A stretch of DNA of 64,000 bases from CAVTLG01 sp963735495 (GTDB taxonomy: Bacteria; Chloroflexota; Ktedonobacteria; Ktedonobacterales; Ktedonobacteraceae). Made by a program: the position numbers and the translations under genes. Below, one piece after another: positions 1-12,300 of the stretch. A model generated the notes under the pieces. It worked only from the letters and a program-made list of their open reading frames with translations. It did not search any database and had not been told where the DNA came from. Every line of letters begins with the position of its first letter. Within the stretch, counting starts at the first letter, position 1. The stretch lies in NCBI GenBank assembly GCA_963735495.1, contig CAVTLG010000014.1, positions 1,178,001 through 1,242,000 of the forward strand. The letters are read 5' to 3'.

Positions 1-2
1 TT

Positions 3-2567
3 GCGAGGCGGGAGGGCGTTACCCTTTTTATGACCATGCTCTCTGTTCTCGCGCTTCTATTTTATCGCTATAGTGGACAAGAAGATCTCTGTATCGGTAC
101 GGGTATCGCCAATCGACGTTGGCGAGAGACAGAGGGATTGCTTGGGATGATCATCAATAATGTTGTCTTGCGCATAGACCTCGCTGGGAACCCGACCTTT
201 CAAACTCTGCTGCAGCGAGTACGTGAGGTAACTCTGGAGGCCTATGACCATCAAGATATTCCCTTTGATCACGTTGTAAGAGCGCTGCGACCTCCTCGCG
301 ATCTCAGCCATAATCCACTGTTCCAGGCGATGTTTAGCTTCCATGACGCTCCCATGCCTGATCTGACCCTCTCGCATCTCTCTGTCCACATGGAAGAGGC
401 ACTCAGCAATGGCTCGTCAAAATTTGATATGAACATCACTGTTATCCCCCGCGCAGAGCAATACATCAGGCGCACTCCAAAAAGTGGCAAGGATGCCCTA
501 ACCGTCATCTGGGAGTACAATAGTGATCTATTTGATGCCGCAACAGTTGAGCGCATGTTGGGCCACTATCAGCAATTACTTGGCTACTGCTCCCAACATC
601 CGCAACAGCCTATTGCTCAAGTACCATTGTTACGTGAACACGAGCGCCAACACATGATGCTCTGGAATACAACCCAGAAAGTCTACCCCGACCCTTGCTG
701 TCTGCATCAGATGTTTGAAGCGCAGGTGGAACGTACCCCTGGAGCACAGGCGCTTATTTTTGAAAGGTCTAGCCTGACCTATCACGAGCTCGATGAGCGC
801 GCCAACCAGGTTGCCCGGTATTTACGGTCCCAGGGCGTTCGTGCTGAGACCCCGGTTGGCATTTGTATGCTACGCTCTCTGGAAATGGTCATCGCCTTAC
901 TGGGTGTGCTGAAAGCAGGGGGTGCCTATGTTCCTCTAGACCCTACCTATCCCCAGGAACGCCTGCGTTTTATCTGCGCAGAAACACGGATAACCATCGT
1001 TCTGACCCAGCATCAGGTCTCTCCCAAAGACTTCGAGCCGATTGATGTTGTAAACCTGGATACACAGTGGCAACTTTTTGCGCAACAGCGTGCTGACAAA
1101 CTGGAGAATGTCGTTGTTGCTGATAATCTGGCCTACATAATCTATACATCTGGTTCTACTGGAACACCTAAAGGCGCTATGAATACCCATCGAGGCATTT
1201 GTAATCGCCTTCTTTGGATGCAAGAACACTATCAACTCAGCGCAGATGACCGCGTTCTACAGAAAACACCTTTTAGCTTCGATGTCTCCGTCTGGGAGTT
1301 TTTCTGGCCACTCATCACGGGAAGTTGTCTGGTTATAGCCCGACCAGAAGGACATAGAGATAGCGCTTATCTGGCCGCATTGATCGCGCAACAGCATGTC
1401 ACCACGCTACACTTTGTGCCCTCGATGTTACGAACTTTTTTAGATGAACCCGGTATAACAGCGTGTGATTGCATAAAGCAGGTTATTTGTAGTGGAGAGG
1501 CGCTCTCAGTAGATCTACAAGAACAGTTTTTCAAGTGTTTTAATGCTAAACTGCATAATATGTATGGTCCAACAGAAGCATCTATAGATGTTTCTTATTG
1601 GGATTGCATTGAAAAATCACAAATTAATACAATACCGATTGGTTATCCCATTGCCAACATACAACTGTATATCCTAGATGCATATCTGCAACAGGTTCCC
1701 GTCGGCGTTCCGGGCGAACTATATATCGGGGGCGTTGGCCTGGCAAGGGGCTATATGGCACAACCAGGTCTGACTGCTGCACGGTTCATTCCCGATCCGT
1801 CTGGCACACTACCTGGAGCACGACTGTATAAAACCGGAGATCGTGTCCGCTACCTGCCAGATGGCGCGCTTGAGTTTCTGGGACGGCTGGACTATCAAGT
1901 CAAAATACGCGGCTTCCGTATCGAGTTAGGCGAGATTGAAACTATGCTGAACCAGCATCCGAGCATTCAACAGTCTGTAGTCACTATCTACGAAGAGCCA
2001 TCAGGGGATAAGGTCCCGGTTGCTTATATTGTCCCGTTGCCTGAACAGTCCTGGACGATTAGCGCGTTGCGCCATTCTCTACAGCGCTTCTTGCCGGAGT
2101 ATATGCTGCCTGCAATGTTTATTCCCTTGCCATCTCTTCCGCTCACTACCAGCGGCAAAGTCAATCGTCGGCTACTTCCGGCTCCAGATACACAACGTTC
2201 TTCCATGCTAGGAGAGGCTTTTGTTGCACCTACAACTCCTGTTGAGTTCGTGCTAGCAAATATCTTTTGTCAGATGTTATCTATCAAGAGCGTAGGCATC
2301 TACGATAACTTTTTTGAACTTGGTGGACACTCGCTCCAAGCCATGCGCGTTGTTTCGTCTATTCGGAAAATGCTGCTGGTCGATATACCCATACGCCATA
2401 TTTTTGACACACCGACTATCGCTCAACTGGCAGAGGTGCTGGTACATTACGAGTCGCAACCAGGATTATTAGCAGCCACCGCACGACTCAGGCAAAAGAT
2501 ACAAGCAATGTCTGCAGCAGAGATACAGGTGCAGCTTGCAAAAAAAGATGCTAGTGGTAACGCATAA
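3..2567 (+). CDS. NRPS module C(partial)-A-PCP, predicted Ser; 5' end outside window
   Basis: The reading frame is open to the left edge and enters inside a condensation (C) domain (EGVTLFMTM core followed by the C-terminal half), so the true start is upstream and the HHxxxDG motif is not visible. Next comes a complete adenylation domain (A3 YTSGSTGTPKG near nt 1140, A5 MYGPTEAS, A10 SGKVNR) and a carrier protein (DNFFELGGHS near nt 2305). The residues aligned with the GrsA pocket read D-V-W-H-I-S-M-I-D-K. From memory the classic Ser code is DVWHLSLIDK, so serine is the likely substrate. There is no E, MT or TE domain. It is followed after 9 bp by the next NRPS gene, with an AAGGAG ribosome site between them, so it belongs to the same operon. 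The family assignment is certain; the substrate is a prediction. Confidence 0.95.
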   Translation, partial: ARREGVTLFMTMLSVLALLFYRYSGQEDLCIGTGIANRRWRETEGLLGMIINNVVLRIDLAGNPTFQTLLQRVREVTLEAYDHQDIPFDHVVRALRPPRDLSHNPLFQAMFSFHDAPMPDLTLSHLSVHMEEALSNGSSKFDMNITVIPRAEQYIRRTPKSGKDALTVIWEYNSDLFDAATVERMLGHYQQLLGYCSQHPQQPIAQVPLLREHERQHMMLWNTTQKVYPDPCCLHQMFEAQVERTPGAQALIFERSSLTYHELDERANQVARYLRSQGVRAETPVGICMLRSLEMVIALLGVLKAGGAYVPLDPTYPQERLRFICAETRITIVLTQHQVSPKDFEPIDVVNLDTQWQLFAQQRADKLENVVVADNLAYIIYTSGSTGTPKGAMNTHRGICNRLLWMQEHYQLSADDRVLQKTPFSFDVSVWEFFWPLITGSCLVIARPEGHRDSAYLAALIAQQHVTTLHFVPSMLRTFLDEPGITACDCIKQVICSGEALSVDLQEQFFKCFNAKLHNMYGPTEASIDVSYWDCIEKSQINTIPIGYPIANIQLYILDAYLQQVPVGVPGELYIGGVGLARGYMAQPGLTAARFIPDPSGTLPGARLYKTGDRVRYLPDGALEFLGRLDYQVKIRGFRIELGEIETMLNQHPSIQQSVVTIYEEPSGDKVPVAYIVPLPEQSWTISALRHSLQRFLPEYMLPAMFIPLPSLPLTTSGKVNRRLLPAPDTQRSSMLGEAFVAPTTPVEFVLANIFCQMLSIKSVGIYDNFFELGGHSLQAMRVVSSIRKMLLVDIPIRHIFDTPTIAQLAEVLVHYESQPGLLAATARLRQKIQAMSAAEIQVQLAKKDASGNA

Positions 2568-2576
2568 GGAGTATCT

Positions 2577-5500
2577 ATGCAGAAGAGAAACCAGAGCCAT
2601 CAAGACCCTCTTATTACAGAGCAAGAGGAGCTGCTGGCACTATTGCTTGCTGAAGAGGGATTTTCACCACCAGCCACGCAGTCGATTGTACCGCAAAGGC
2701 TTGACCAGGATGCTGGCATTCCCCTTTCCTCCGCACAGCAGCGCTTATGGTTTCTTGAACAATGGGAACTACATTGCTCTTTATATACAATCTTGTTGGC
2801 GTTTCGTCTCTCAGGACCGCTCAATGCTGCAATGCTTGAGCAGAGTATCAATGCTGTCGTGCAACGGCATACAGTATTGCGTACAACCTTCCACTTAAGA
2901 AACGGGCAACCTGTCCAGGTGATTGCACCGCAACTGACTATCACCCTTGCAAGCGATGACTTGACCGGGCAAGTTGTGACGGAACAGGAAGCGCATGTAC
3001 AACGCTTGCTTCTCCAGGAAGAACAACGCTCCTTTGACCCGCTGCATGGTCCCCTGGTCCGTGCTCGGTTACTCCACTTGCAAGAGCACGAGCATGTATT
3101 GCTCCTGGCTATCCATCACCTCGTCTTTGATGGCTGGTCGCAAGATATATTGCTCCATGAACTTTCTCACTACTATAACGCTGCGTTGAATAGACAACCG
3201 GCATCATTACCTGCATTGCCACTCCAATATGCTGATTTTGCCATCTGGCAGCGCGAGTGGCTGCAGGGCGCTGGGCCAGAGACACAACTTCTGTACTGGC
3301 GCGAGCAATTGCGTGACGCACCAGCATTGCTGGAATTACCAACCGACTATCCACGACCAGCAATACAAAGCTCTACTGGTACCGAGCACTTGTTTACGCT
3401 ATCGCCTACCCTGACAGAGCAACTCAAGAGCATCAGTGAGCGTGAAGGCGTAACGCTTTTTATAACCCTGATTGCAGCCTTCGCGGTGTTGCTCGCGCGC
3501 TACAGTGGGCAGAACGATCTTGTCATTGGAACGCCGATTGCCAACCGGACGCACAGCGAGATTGAAGGTTTGATTGGGCTTTTCATTAATACACTGGTAC
3601 TGCGTATCGATCTACAAGGTAAACCAGGCTTTCGCACATTGCTAGCACGCGTACGCAACGTCGCATATGAGGCTTACGCAAACCAGGATCTCCCTTTTGA
3701 AAAACTGGTTGAAGAGATGATGCCAGAGCGCAGTCTCGACCATGATCCTATCTTTCAGGTAATGTTCGCCCTGAATAATACATCCACAGCGGAACTGAAC
3801 CTTGCTCATATTGCTGCCCAGCCATTACGATGGAAGAGTGAGACGGCCAAGTTCGATCTCTCGCTTTCACTGACTGAAACCCTGCACGGACTCCAAGGTT
3901 CCATAGAATATAGGACTGCTTTGTTCACCGCCTCTACCATCGAGCGCATGGCAGGCCACTGGCAGAAGTTACTGGAGAGTATCTGCGTTTCCCCTGATCG
4001 ACCAATTACCGAACTGGCGCTGTTATCAGCAGCAGAGCAGCACTTTTTGCAACAGCTCTATCCACTGCAACCTGCGGACCCGGTAGATCAAGGGATTCAT
4101 CAGCTATTTGAAGCCCAGGTAACGCATACCCCTACGATTATCGCCGTCACATACGGAGGCCAGAAAATCACCTACGCAGAATTAAATGGACGCGCAAACA
4201 AACTTGCTCGCTATCTACAGACACAGGGTGCCAACTGCGAGAAAAAAATTGGCATCTGTATGGAAACCTCGCTAGAACAGATCATCAGTGTACTAGCTGT
4301 GTTGAAAGCAGGCGCAACCTATGTTCCCTTAGATCATCAGTTGCCTGAAGAACGCCTGAAATTCCTCCTCGCCAACGCCGATATCACACTTGTTCTGACA
4401 CAAGAACAGATTCACTTACCATTAATTGTACAACCTATTATCTGCTCACAACAATTCTGGAACTCTATTGAGCACTATGCCCCTGAAAACCTAGGAGTAA
4501 CTGTCTGGCCGCAACAATTAGCCTATGTTATCTATACTTCAGGCTCAACCGGCAATTCCAAGGGCGTCATGGTATCACACCAGACGCTAGTTCACATGGC
4601 GAGAGCCTGGGAACAAACCTACAAGCTCCGCCAAGAGCCTCCCATACATCACTTGCAGGTAGCGCATTTCACTTTTGACGTATTCACAGGCAATCTGGTT
4701 CGCGCTTTGACCACTGGTGGACAGTTAATCCTCTGTTCTCAGGAGACATTACTGGATGCACAACAGCTTTATACGCTCATGCAACAGGAGCAGATCGGCT
4801 TTATAGATTGCGTACCAACTATTCTGCAAAGATTGCTTGACTATCTGGAACAAACTGGTCTGCATATGCCTCCGCTCAACTGGCTGGTCGTCGGCGCAGA
4901 AAGCTGGTCAAGACGCGATCACTATCGTGCACGCATCCTGTCAGATCCACAGACCAGAGTGATCAATTCTTATGGCCTCACGGAAATGACGATTGACAGC
5001 ACCTGGTTTGAGCAGGTAGAGAACAATGATAGCGCTTCGCCTCTCCCCATGCCCATCGGCAAGCCTTATCCCGGTATTACCTGTTACGTACTGGATGATG
5101 CGCTACAGATGGTCCCGCCTGGCGTGAGCGGTGAATTGTATCTAGGAGGACACACGAGTAGCCGTGGCTACCTGGGACGACCAGATATCACTGCCGAACG
5201 CTTTCTTCCCGATCCATACAGCTCTATAGAAGGTGCCAGGATGTATAAAAGTGGAGATCTGGTACGCTTACATGATGACGGCGTATTGTCATATATTGGG
5301 CGCATAGACCGGCAGATTAAGCTGCGTGGTTATCGTATTGAATTGAATGAGATCGAACTTGTACTACAAAGTTATCCCTCAATTGAGGCTGCGGCAGTGT
5401 CAGTATGGGAGCGTTTGCCGGGTGAGAAATTACTGGTCGCTTATATGGTACCGTGCCAGGATCAAACCATCCAGCAGGATGCGCTTATACAGTTCCTGCG

Positions 5501-8500
5501 AGAGCGTCTCCCCGCTTATATGCTCCCTGCACGCTTTTCGCTCATAGAGCAGATCCCGTTGACAGCCAGCGGTAAGCTTAATCGCAACGCTTTACCTTCT
5601 CTCAATACAGTAGATGTAGTAGAGCCAGTAAAGATGTATGTTCCGCCCCGCACCCCTATCGAGGAAGCGCTTTGTACAATCTGGTCAGAGATACTTGGTA
5701 TTGAACGGATGAGTATTCATGACAACTTTTTTGCCCTGGGCGGCCATTCTCTGCTCGTTACTAGAACAGTCGCACTCATCTATAACATTTTCCAGGTTGA
5801 GATTCCACTGCGCACCTTTTTTGAGGCACCAACCGTTGCCGAGTTGGCCGCCATTATTACCCGCTCCACACGAGAGGAACAGCGTGTGCCTGTTACCGCC
5901 CGTTCCTTGTCATCGATACAGCACGCTACGCACCTTCCGCTCTCTTTTGCCCAGCAGCGGCTATGGTTTCTGGATCAGTGGGAGCCTGATAGTTCCCTGT
6001 ACAATGTCCCTCTCGCGTGGCATCTGACAGGCCCATTGGAGATACAGGTGCTCGAACGAAGCCTGAACGAAATTATACAACGCCAGGAGGTATTGCGTAC
6101 AACGTTTGATGAGCGCGATGGTCAACCGATGCAGATAATTTTACCGCACGTATGGCAACCCCTGGCCTGCGAAGATCTCCGTCACCTTCCCAGGGCATTG
6201 CGCCTAGAGGAAGCCCAACACCTGATCACCGTTGAGGAACAGCGTCCCTTTAACTTGAAGCATGATCCTTTGATACGCATTGGCCTGCTATGCCTGGCTG
6301 AACAAGAACATATCTTGCTCGTAACACTACACCACATTATTTTCGATGGCTGGTCAACCGAAATTTTCTATCGAGAGCTTACAGAGATCTACAATGCCTT
6401 TGTACAAGGATGGCCTCATACTCTTCCCGCACTGCCCGTTCAATATGCTGATTTCGTGCTCTGGCAGCGCAACTGGTTACAGGGTGAGGTATTAGAAAAA
6501 CAACTTGCCTACTGGAAAGAGCAATTACACACTGCCCCAGAACTAATCAATCTGCCAACCGACTACCCACGACCCCAGGTGCAAACGTTCAATGGTGCCG
6601 AACTCCCATTTGAATTTCCCCGTGAGCTATTGCTGGATCTTCAATCCTTAGCCCGCAAAGAAGGCGTTACCCTCTTTATGGTGCTTTTCACCGCTTTCGT
6701 TGTCCTGCTGGCACGCTACAGCAATCAGGATGATCTGGTCGTTGGCACACCTATTGCCAACCGCACACGTGTTGAAATTGAAGACCTCATAGGCTTTTTC
6801 GTGAATACATTGGCATTACGCGTGGATCTTACAGGCAATCCCACATTTCAGCAACTACTAAAACGTGTGCACAAGATGACGCTCGATGCTTATACCTACC
6901 AGGATCTGCCATTTGAGAAGCTGGTTGAGGAACTGGCCCCGGCACGCACTCTTAGCCACACGCCACTTTTCCAGGTCATGTTTATTCTGCAAAATGTCCC
7001 CAGGTCGCCCCTACAACTGGCTAACCTATCATTTAAGCCGATGCCTGGCGAGAGCATTACGACGAAATTTGATCTCACCCTGACGATGGTCGAAGGTGAA
7101 CAGGGATTGTACGGCCTGCTGGAGTATAAAACAGACCTGTTCGCGGAGGCCACGATGCGCAGGTTGCTTGCTCACCTGCAAATATTGCTACAGGATATCG
7201 TCGCACACCCCGCACGCCCATATGCTGAACTCTCCCTGCTGAGTGAAGAGGAGCAGCATCTCCTGCTCACTACATGGAACAACATTGATGTCGCTCATCT
7301 ACCTCGCCAGTCTATTTACGCATTGTTTGAACAGCAAGTAGCCAAAGCTCCTAATGCTATCGCAATTTCCTACTCAGGGATGACAGTCACTTACGCGGAA
7401 CTGCATGCGCAGAGCAACAAGCTTGCATACAGATTACAAACATCTGGCCGCGCTGGACAGCAGCGGGTAGTAGCACTCCTGCTGAGTACCGGGCCACTAC
7501 AGGTTAGCGCGTTGCTTGCCGTTTTGCAGTCGGGAGGTGTATTTATCTGCCTTGATCCTTCCCATCCTGACATACGTATACAGCATATCCTTGCTGAAAC
7601 CAGGCCAACTTATCTGCTCGTTGAGGCCCGCCACGCGGATAGAGGCCAGTTCCTTCTGCGGGATCTAGACGATTTTGCGCAGACGCTTATCGTCCTCGAT
7701 GAGCCAGTTGACGCGGCAGAGCCGAGCAACAGCGTGGACAGTGCCAGTATGCTGATCAGCAATGTGCAGGAGACCGATCCCGTTTACATTGCCTACACCT
7801 CCGGTTCTACAGGATTGCCAAAGGGTATTGTGCAATCACAACGCAGTTTTTGCCAATTTCTTACCTGGTTTGCCGCGCAATTCACTATAGAACCTGAGCA
7901 ACGCATTGCTCAATGGGCTACCATCACCTTTGATGCTGCTTATGTAGAGATTTTTGCAACGCTCTGCCATGGTGCCACACTCTGTATGCTACCCAGAGCG
8001 ACAGCAGAAGATCCCATTCAAATGCTTTCCTGGTTGCAGCAAGAGCGTGTCACCCTCTTCCAGACAGTGCCTAGTTTCCTGCGTTACATGCTGCAAGAGC
8101 AGAAAGAACACTCAGGTCATACAACTGGTAATACGCTCTCAAACTTGAAATATTTGCTTGTTGCCGGTGAGGTGTTGCCGCCTGGTCTTGTCAGGCAGGT
8201 GTTACAACAGATCGACCCGCAGGTGGCTTTCTACAATTTGTACGGGCCGACAGAGGCCATTCTTGCTACCTACCACTGTGTGCAAGCTCTTCCTGCGCAC
8301 CAGCGACCTGTTCCCATTGGGCGAGCCATCAGCGGACGCCATATCCTGATTCTTGATCGTGCACAGCAGATGTGTCCTGTTGGGATCGTTGGCGAAATAT
8401 ATATACGCAGCCCATACCTCACGCTAGGCTATCTCAATCAACCGCAAGAGATGCAACAACGCTTTCTACAAAATCCGCTTCAACACAGAGTGCCAGATCC

Positions 8501-9323
8501 GGTGTACCGTACGGGCGATCTCGGGCGCTGGCTCTCTGATGGCACAATTGAGCTCTATGGCAGGCGTGATCAGCAGATAAAGGTGAATGGCATGCGCGTT
8601 GAGCTGGAAGAAATTGAGATGGTATTACTGCAACATCCGGCTATACGTGCCTGCGCCGTAGTAGCACATCCCGACCAGTTCGCAGAGACCTCTCTCGTCG
8701 CTTACATCGTGCCTAAAATACCACCTGGCGAAAACAGTGCGATGGTGGATATTCCCACGTCTGATACCGTTTTCTATCAAGAGATAAGAGATCTCTTACA
8801 CGCCTGCTTACCCGCATATATGCAACCTGCACAATTTATTTCTTTGCCGGCTTTACCTTTGACCGCAAGCGGCAAAATTGATCGGCACAAACTCCCTGCA
8901 CCCGATTGGAAGAACAGAGAATCCCGGGATAGCGTGGTTCTACCACGTACACCTACTGAAGAAACTATTGCCGGCATCTGGCGCGAGGTCTTACACCTTT
9001 CGCAAGTGAGTATCAACGACAACTTTTTTGCTGTTGGGGGACATTCATTGCTGGCTACGCAGGTCGTTGCACGTATCCGCACGAGCTTCCAACGTGAGAT
9101 ATCGCTACGCGCCCTGTTTGAAGCCCCTACGATTGCTGGCCTCGCACTGATTGTGGAGCGGCAGCAATCTACCGCGCAGACAGCAGAGTTAGCCATGCCA
9201 ACTACACAAAATCAGCAACCCTGGACGATAGCACCATCACCGATCAATATTGATCAGCTCTCTGATGAGCAGGTAGAGGCATGGCTTGGCTCCCTATTAA
9301 CCGAAAAGGTGGAGGATGAATGA
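2577..9323 (+). CDS. Bimodular NRPS C-A-PCP-C-A-PCP (Orn-like, then unknown residue)
   Basis: This 2248-aa protein has two complete elongation modules. Module 1 has C (about residues 45-480, HHLVFDG), A (A3 at about 649) and PCP (DNFFALGGHS at about 1048). Module 2 has C (from about 1120, HHIIFDG at about 1251), A (A3 YTSGSTGLPKG at about 1736) and PCP (DNFFAVGGHS at about 2147). The pocket of A1 reads D-V-G-D-V-G-S-I-D-K, close to the remembered Orn code DVGEIGSIDK; the acidic residue at position 278 fits a basic side chain. A2 reads D-A-V-Q-L-A-L-L-A-K, which I cannot match to a known substrate. A2 is most like the first A domain of the next gene. The C domains look like the LCL type and no epimerase is present. 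The start is set by AAGGAG eight bases upstream. The stop overlaps the next start (ATGA). Confidence 0.95.
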   Translation: MQKRNQSHQDPLITEQEELLALLLAEEGFSPPATQSIVPQRLDQDAGIPLSSAQQRLWFLEQWELHCSLYTILLAFRLSGPLNAAMLEQSINAVVQRHTVLRTTFHLRNGQPVQVIAPQLTITLASDDLTGQVVTEQEAHVQRLLLQEEQRSFDPLHGPLVRARLLHLQEHEHVLLLAIHHLVFDGWSQDILLHELSHYYNAALNRQPASLPALPLQYADFAIWQREWLQGAGPETQLLYWREQLRDAPALLELPTDYPRPAIQSSTGTEHLFTLSPTLTEQLKSISEREGVTLFITLIAAFAVLLARYSGQNDLVIGTPIANRTHSEIEGLIGLFINTLVLRIDLQGKPGFRTLLARVRNVAYEAYANQDLPFEKLVEEMMPERSLDHDPIFQVMFALNNTSTAELNLAHIAAQPLRWKSETAKFDLSLSLTETLHGLQGSIEYRTALFTASTIERMAGHWQKLLESICVSPDRPITELALLSAAEQHFLQQLYPLQPADPVDQGIHQLFEAQVTHTPTIIAVTYGGQKITYAELNGRANKLARYLQTQGANCEKKIGICMETSLEQIISVLAVLKAGATYVPLDHQLPEERLKFLLANADITLVLTQEQIHLPLIVQPIICSQQFWNSIEHYAPENLGVTVWPQQLAYVIYTSGSTGNSKGVMVSHQTLVHMARAWEQTYKLRQEPPIHHLQVAHFTFDVFTGNLVRALTTGGQLILCSQETLLDAQQLYTLMQQEQIGFIDCVPTILQRLLDYLEQTGLHMPPLNWLVVGAESWSRRDHYRARILSDPQTRVINSYGLTEMTIDSTWFEQVENNDSASPLPMPIGKPYPGITCYVLDDALQMVPPGVSGELYLGGHTSSRGYLGRPDITAERFLPDPYSSIEGARMYKSGDLVRLHDDGVLSYIGRIDRQIKLRGYRIELNEIELVLQSYPSIEAAAVSVWERLPGEKLLVAYMVPCQDQTIQQDALIQFLRERLPAYMLPARFSLIEQIPLTASGKLNRNALPSLNTVDVVEPVKMYVPPRTPIEEALCTIWSEILGIERMSIHDNFFALGGHSLLVTRTVALIYNIFQVEIPLRTFFEAPTVAELAAIITRSTREEQRVPVTARSLSSIQHATHLPLSFAQQRLWFLDQWEPDSSLYNVPLAWHLTGPLEIQVLERSLNEIIQRQEVLRTTFDERDGQPMQIILPHVWQPLACEDLRHLPRALRLEEAQHLITVEEQRPFNLKHDPLIRIGLLCLAEQEHILLVTLHHIIFDGWSTEIFYRELTEIYNAFVQGWPHTLPALPVQYADFVLWQRNWLQGEVLEKQLAYWKEQLHTAPELINLPTDYPRPQVQTFNGAELPFEFPRELLLDLQSLARKEGVTLFMVLFTAFVVLLARYSNQDDLVVGTPIANRTRVEIEDLIGFFVNTLALRVDLTGNPTFQQLLKRVHKMTLDAYTYQDLPFEKLVEELAPARTLSHTPLFQVMFILQNVPRSPLQLANLSFKPMPGESITTKFDLTLTMVEGEQGLYGLLEYKTDLFAEATMRRLLAHLQILLQDIVAHPARPYAELSLLSEEEQHLLLTTWNNIDVAHLPRQSIYALFEQQVAKAPNAIAISYSGMTVTYAELHAQSNKLAYRLQTSGRAGQQRVVALLLSTGPLQVSALLAVLQSGGVFICLDPSHPDIRIQHILAETRPTYLLVEARHADRGQFLLRDLDDFAQTLIVLDEPVDAAEPSNSVDSASMLISNVQETDPVYIAYTSGSTGLPKGIVQSQRSFCQFLTWFAAQFTIEPEQRIAQWATITFDAAYVEIFATLCHGATLCMLPRATAEDPIQMLSWLQQERVTLFQTVPSFLRYMLQEQKEHSGHTTGNTLSNLKYLLVAGEVLPPGLVRQVLQQIDPQVAFYNLYGPTEAILATYHCVQALPAHQRPVPIGRAISGRHILILDRAQQMCPVGIVGEIYIRSPYLTLGYLNQPQEMQQRFLQNPLQHRVPDPVYRTGDLGRWLSDGTIELYGRRDQQIKVNGMRVELEEIEMVLLQHPAIRACAVVAHPDQFAETSLVAYIVPKIPPGENSAMVDIPTSDTVFYQEIRDLLHACLPAYMQPAQFISLPALPLTASGKIDRHKLPAPDWKNRESRDSVVLPRTPTEETIAGIWREVLHLSQVSINDNFFAVGGHSLLATQVVARIRTSFQREISLRALFEAPTIAGLALIVERQQSTAQTAELAMPTTQNQQPWTIAPSPINIDQLSDEQVEAWLGSLLTEKVEDE

Positions 9324-12300
9324 GTAACATGGCTAAATCGACGGCCCATCTTTCTCTGGCGAAAAAACGTGCGCTGCTTGCGCAACTGCTCCAGCAAAAA
9401 GGCAAATCAGAGCCATATGCTCTCTCGTTTGCCCAGCGCAGGTTATGGTTTCTCGAACAGTGGGAACCGCATAGTCCGCTTTATAATCTTACCAGCGTCT
9501 TACATATCAAAGGCCCATTGCAACAGAGCGCCTTAAAATACAGCCTTAACGAAATCATACGCCGTCATGGCAGTTTGCGCACCATTTTCGGCACCAAAGA
9601 TGACCAACCAGTACAGTTTATACTCTCGTCGCTCATCATATCCCTGCCACGCATCGATCTCAGCAGCCTCAGTACTACTGAGCGAGAAGCTGCGCTACAC
9701 GACCTCTTACTGCAAGAAGAAACTGCCCCTTTTGAGCTGACGGAGGGCCCACTTGTACGAGCCACGCTTCTCCACCTGCAGGAGGCCGAACATATCCTCC
9801 TCCTGAGTATGCATCATATTATTTCTGATGGCTGGTCTATGGGCATAGTATTCCGCGAGTTGGCCTGCTTGTATAACGCATCTATACAAGGACAACCCTC
9901 TCCGCTTCCTGACCTGCCTGTACAATATGTTAACTTTACCCTCTGGCAACACGAATGGCTGCAAGGTTCTGTACTGGCGCAACAACAGGCTTACTGGCGA
10001 ACACAACTGGCCGGGGTACCGGCTCTCCTCACGCTGCCAACCGATCATCCGCGCCCAGCGTCGCAAACATTTGATGGCTCGGATTTCCCTTTAACCCTCT
10101 CTCCGGCGCTCTCTGAGCAACTCAGAGCCTTGAGCCGCCAGGAAGGCGTAACGATCTTCATGCTATTATTGTCGGCATTTGCCGTCCTGCTAGCACGCTA
10201 TAGCGGTCAGGATGATCTGGTTATTGGAACTCCTATCGCCAATCGTACACGTACTGAGATCGAGGGATTGATTGGTTTCTTTGTCAACACCTTGCCATTG
10301 CGCATCGATCTTTCAGGCAATCCTGATTTTCACCAGTTGCTCACACGCGTGCGTGAGATGACCCTCGACGCTTATATTGCTCAGGATATGCCCTTTGAAA
10401 AACTCATCGAAGAAGTGGCACCTGCGCGTAGTCTCGGCCACTCACCACTCTTCCAGGCAATGTTCATTCTGCAAAATACCCCCCAGGCCACCGAACAGAT
10501 GCGCGATCTCACGGTACTACGTATGGAGGGAGTGGGCACAACGGCAATGTTTGATCTCACCCTGGCATTGATCGATTCCGAACAGGGTTTTCATGGCGGT
10601 TTTAATTACAAAACAACCCTGTTTGAGCAGGCTACTATCGCACGCATGGCCGCACACTTCCAGACGCTACTGGAGGATATCGTAGCCCATCCCAGATGCC
10701 AGATTGCGGAACTGGCCCTATTAAGCCAGAGCGAATGCTCACTGCTCCTGAAACAGTGGGATTACGTTCCAGAAGGCTCTGCAATTGATTGTTGCGTCCA
10801 TACCCTCTTTGAGGAACAGGCGGCAAGTATTCCAGAAGCAACGGCTATTGTCTTTGAGGGAGCAACACATACCTATCAGGAACTGAATCAGCGCAGCAAT
10901 CAACTGGCACGACTCCTTATTGCCCAGGGTGTAAAGCCTGGGCAACCGCAAGCAATCATGCTCGGACGTGGTCCTGCGCAGATTATTGCCCTCTTCGCCG
11001 TCTTGAAAGCTGGTTGCCCATTTGTCTGCTTCGATGATCAGACGCCTGCCTTGCGCTTGCAACAGATACTTGTAGAGACAGCTCCGCCCTGTATTCTGAC
11101 TGAGGCGTCCTGTTTCTACACACGTCCTGAACTTGCGGCTATCATTGGTGAACAGGCCACAATCGTCCTTCTCGATGCTCATACCCAACCGACTATCGCG
11201 TTTCCTGTGATCACTTGCGATCAGAGCGCAGCGTATCCAGATACGAATCTTAACGTATCTGTATCAACGTTGGCACCTGCCTATATCGCCTACACGTCGG
11301 GTTCTACCGGACAACCAAAGGGTATTATCCAGTCACATCGTAATTTTGCCCGTTTCATATGCTGGTTCAGCACATACTTTCATATACAGCCAGATAGCCG
11401 TATTGCTCAATGGCCGTCCATTACATTTGATCCTGCATTGGCGGAAATCTTCAGCACACTCTGTTCTGGCGCGACCCTCTTTCTGCTGAACAAGACGCTC
11501 TCCACCGATCCTGAAGCGATGGTTTCCTGGTTGCAACAGCAACGCATTCATTTTTTACAGACCGTACCTGCTTTCTTTCACTATATGCTACAGCATCTGC
11601 TGCAAGCGCCCCCTGAACAGCGGTCTTTCCCATATCTAGAAACATTGATCCTCACCGGAGAAGTTCTTCCCGTAGACCTTGCTGCCAACATCTTGCAGCA
11701 TCTGGGGAATGACCTCACCCTCTATAATCTCTATGGCCCAACAGAAGTAATTCTGGCAACGAGTTGTGCTGTAAAGGAAGTGCAGGTAGGACAATCCTCG
11801 ATCCCGGTTGGACGCCCTATCGCTGGCAGCCAGGTTTTTATCCTCGACCAGACTCAACAATTGTGTCCACTGGGTGTGATCGGCGAGATCTATGTGCGTG
11901 GCAACTATATCTCGGATGGCTATTTTAAGCATTCACAGGATGGTCAGCAGGCATTTTTACAAAACCCACTGCATAACGCCTTCCCTGAGCGCGTCTACCG
12001 CACCGGAGATTTGGGACGCTGGCTCCCTGACGGAACCATTGAGTTCTTTGGCAGACGTGACCAGCAGGTAAAAATTCGTGGCATGCGTGTTGAGCTAGAA
12101 GAAATTGAGGCCGTTTTACAGCAATACGAGGGAGTACGCAGTTGCGCGGTCATTGCTCATCCAGACGAGCAAGGAGAGCAGAGACTTGTCGCTTACATTA
12201 CGCCTGCTCAATCAACACTGCACACGCCTGCCTCCGCAATCCAGATCTACCTGCGCCAGCATCTACCAGACTACATGTGCCCGGCACTGATCATCACCCT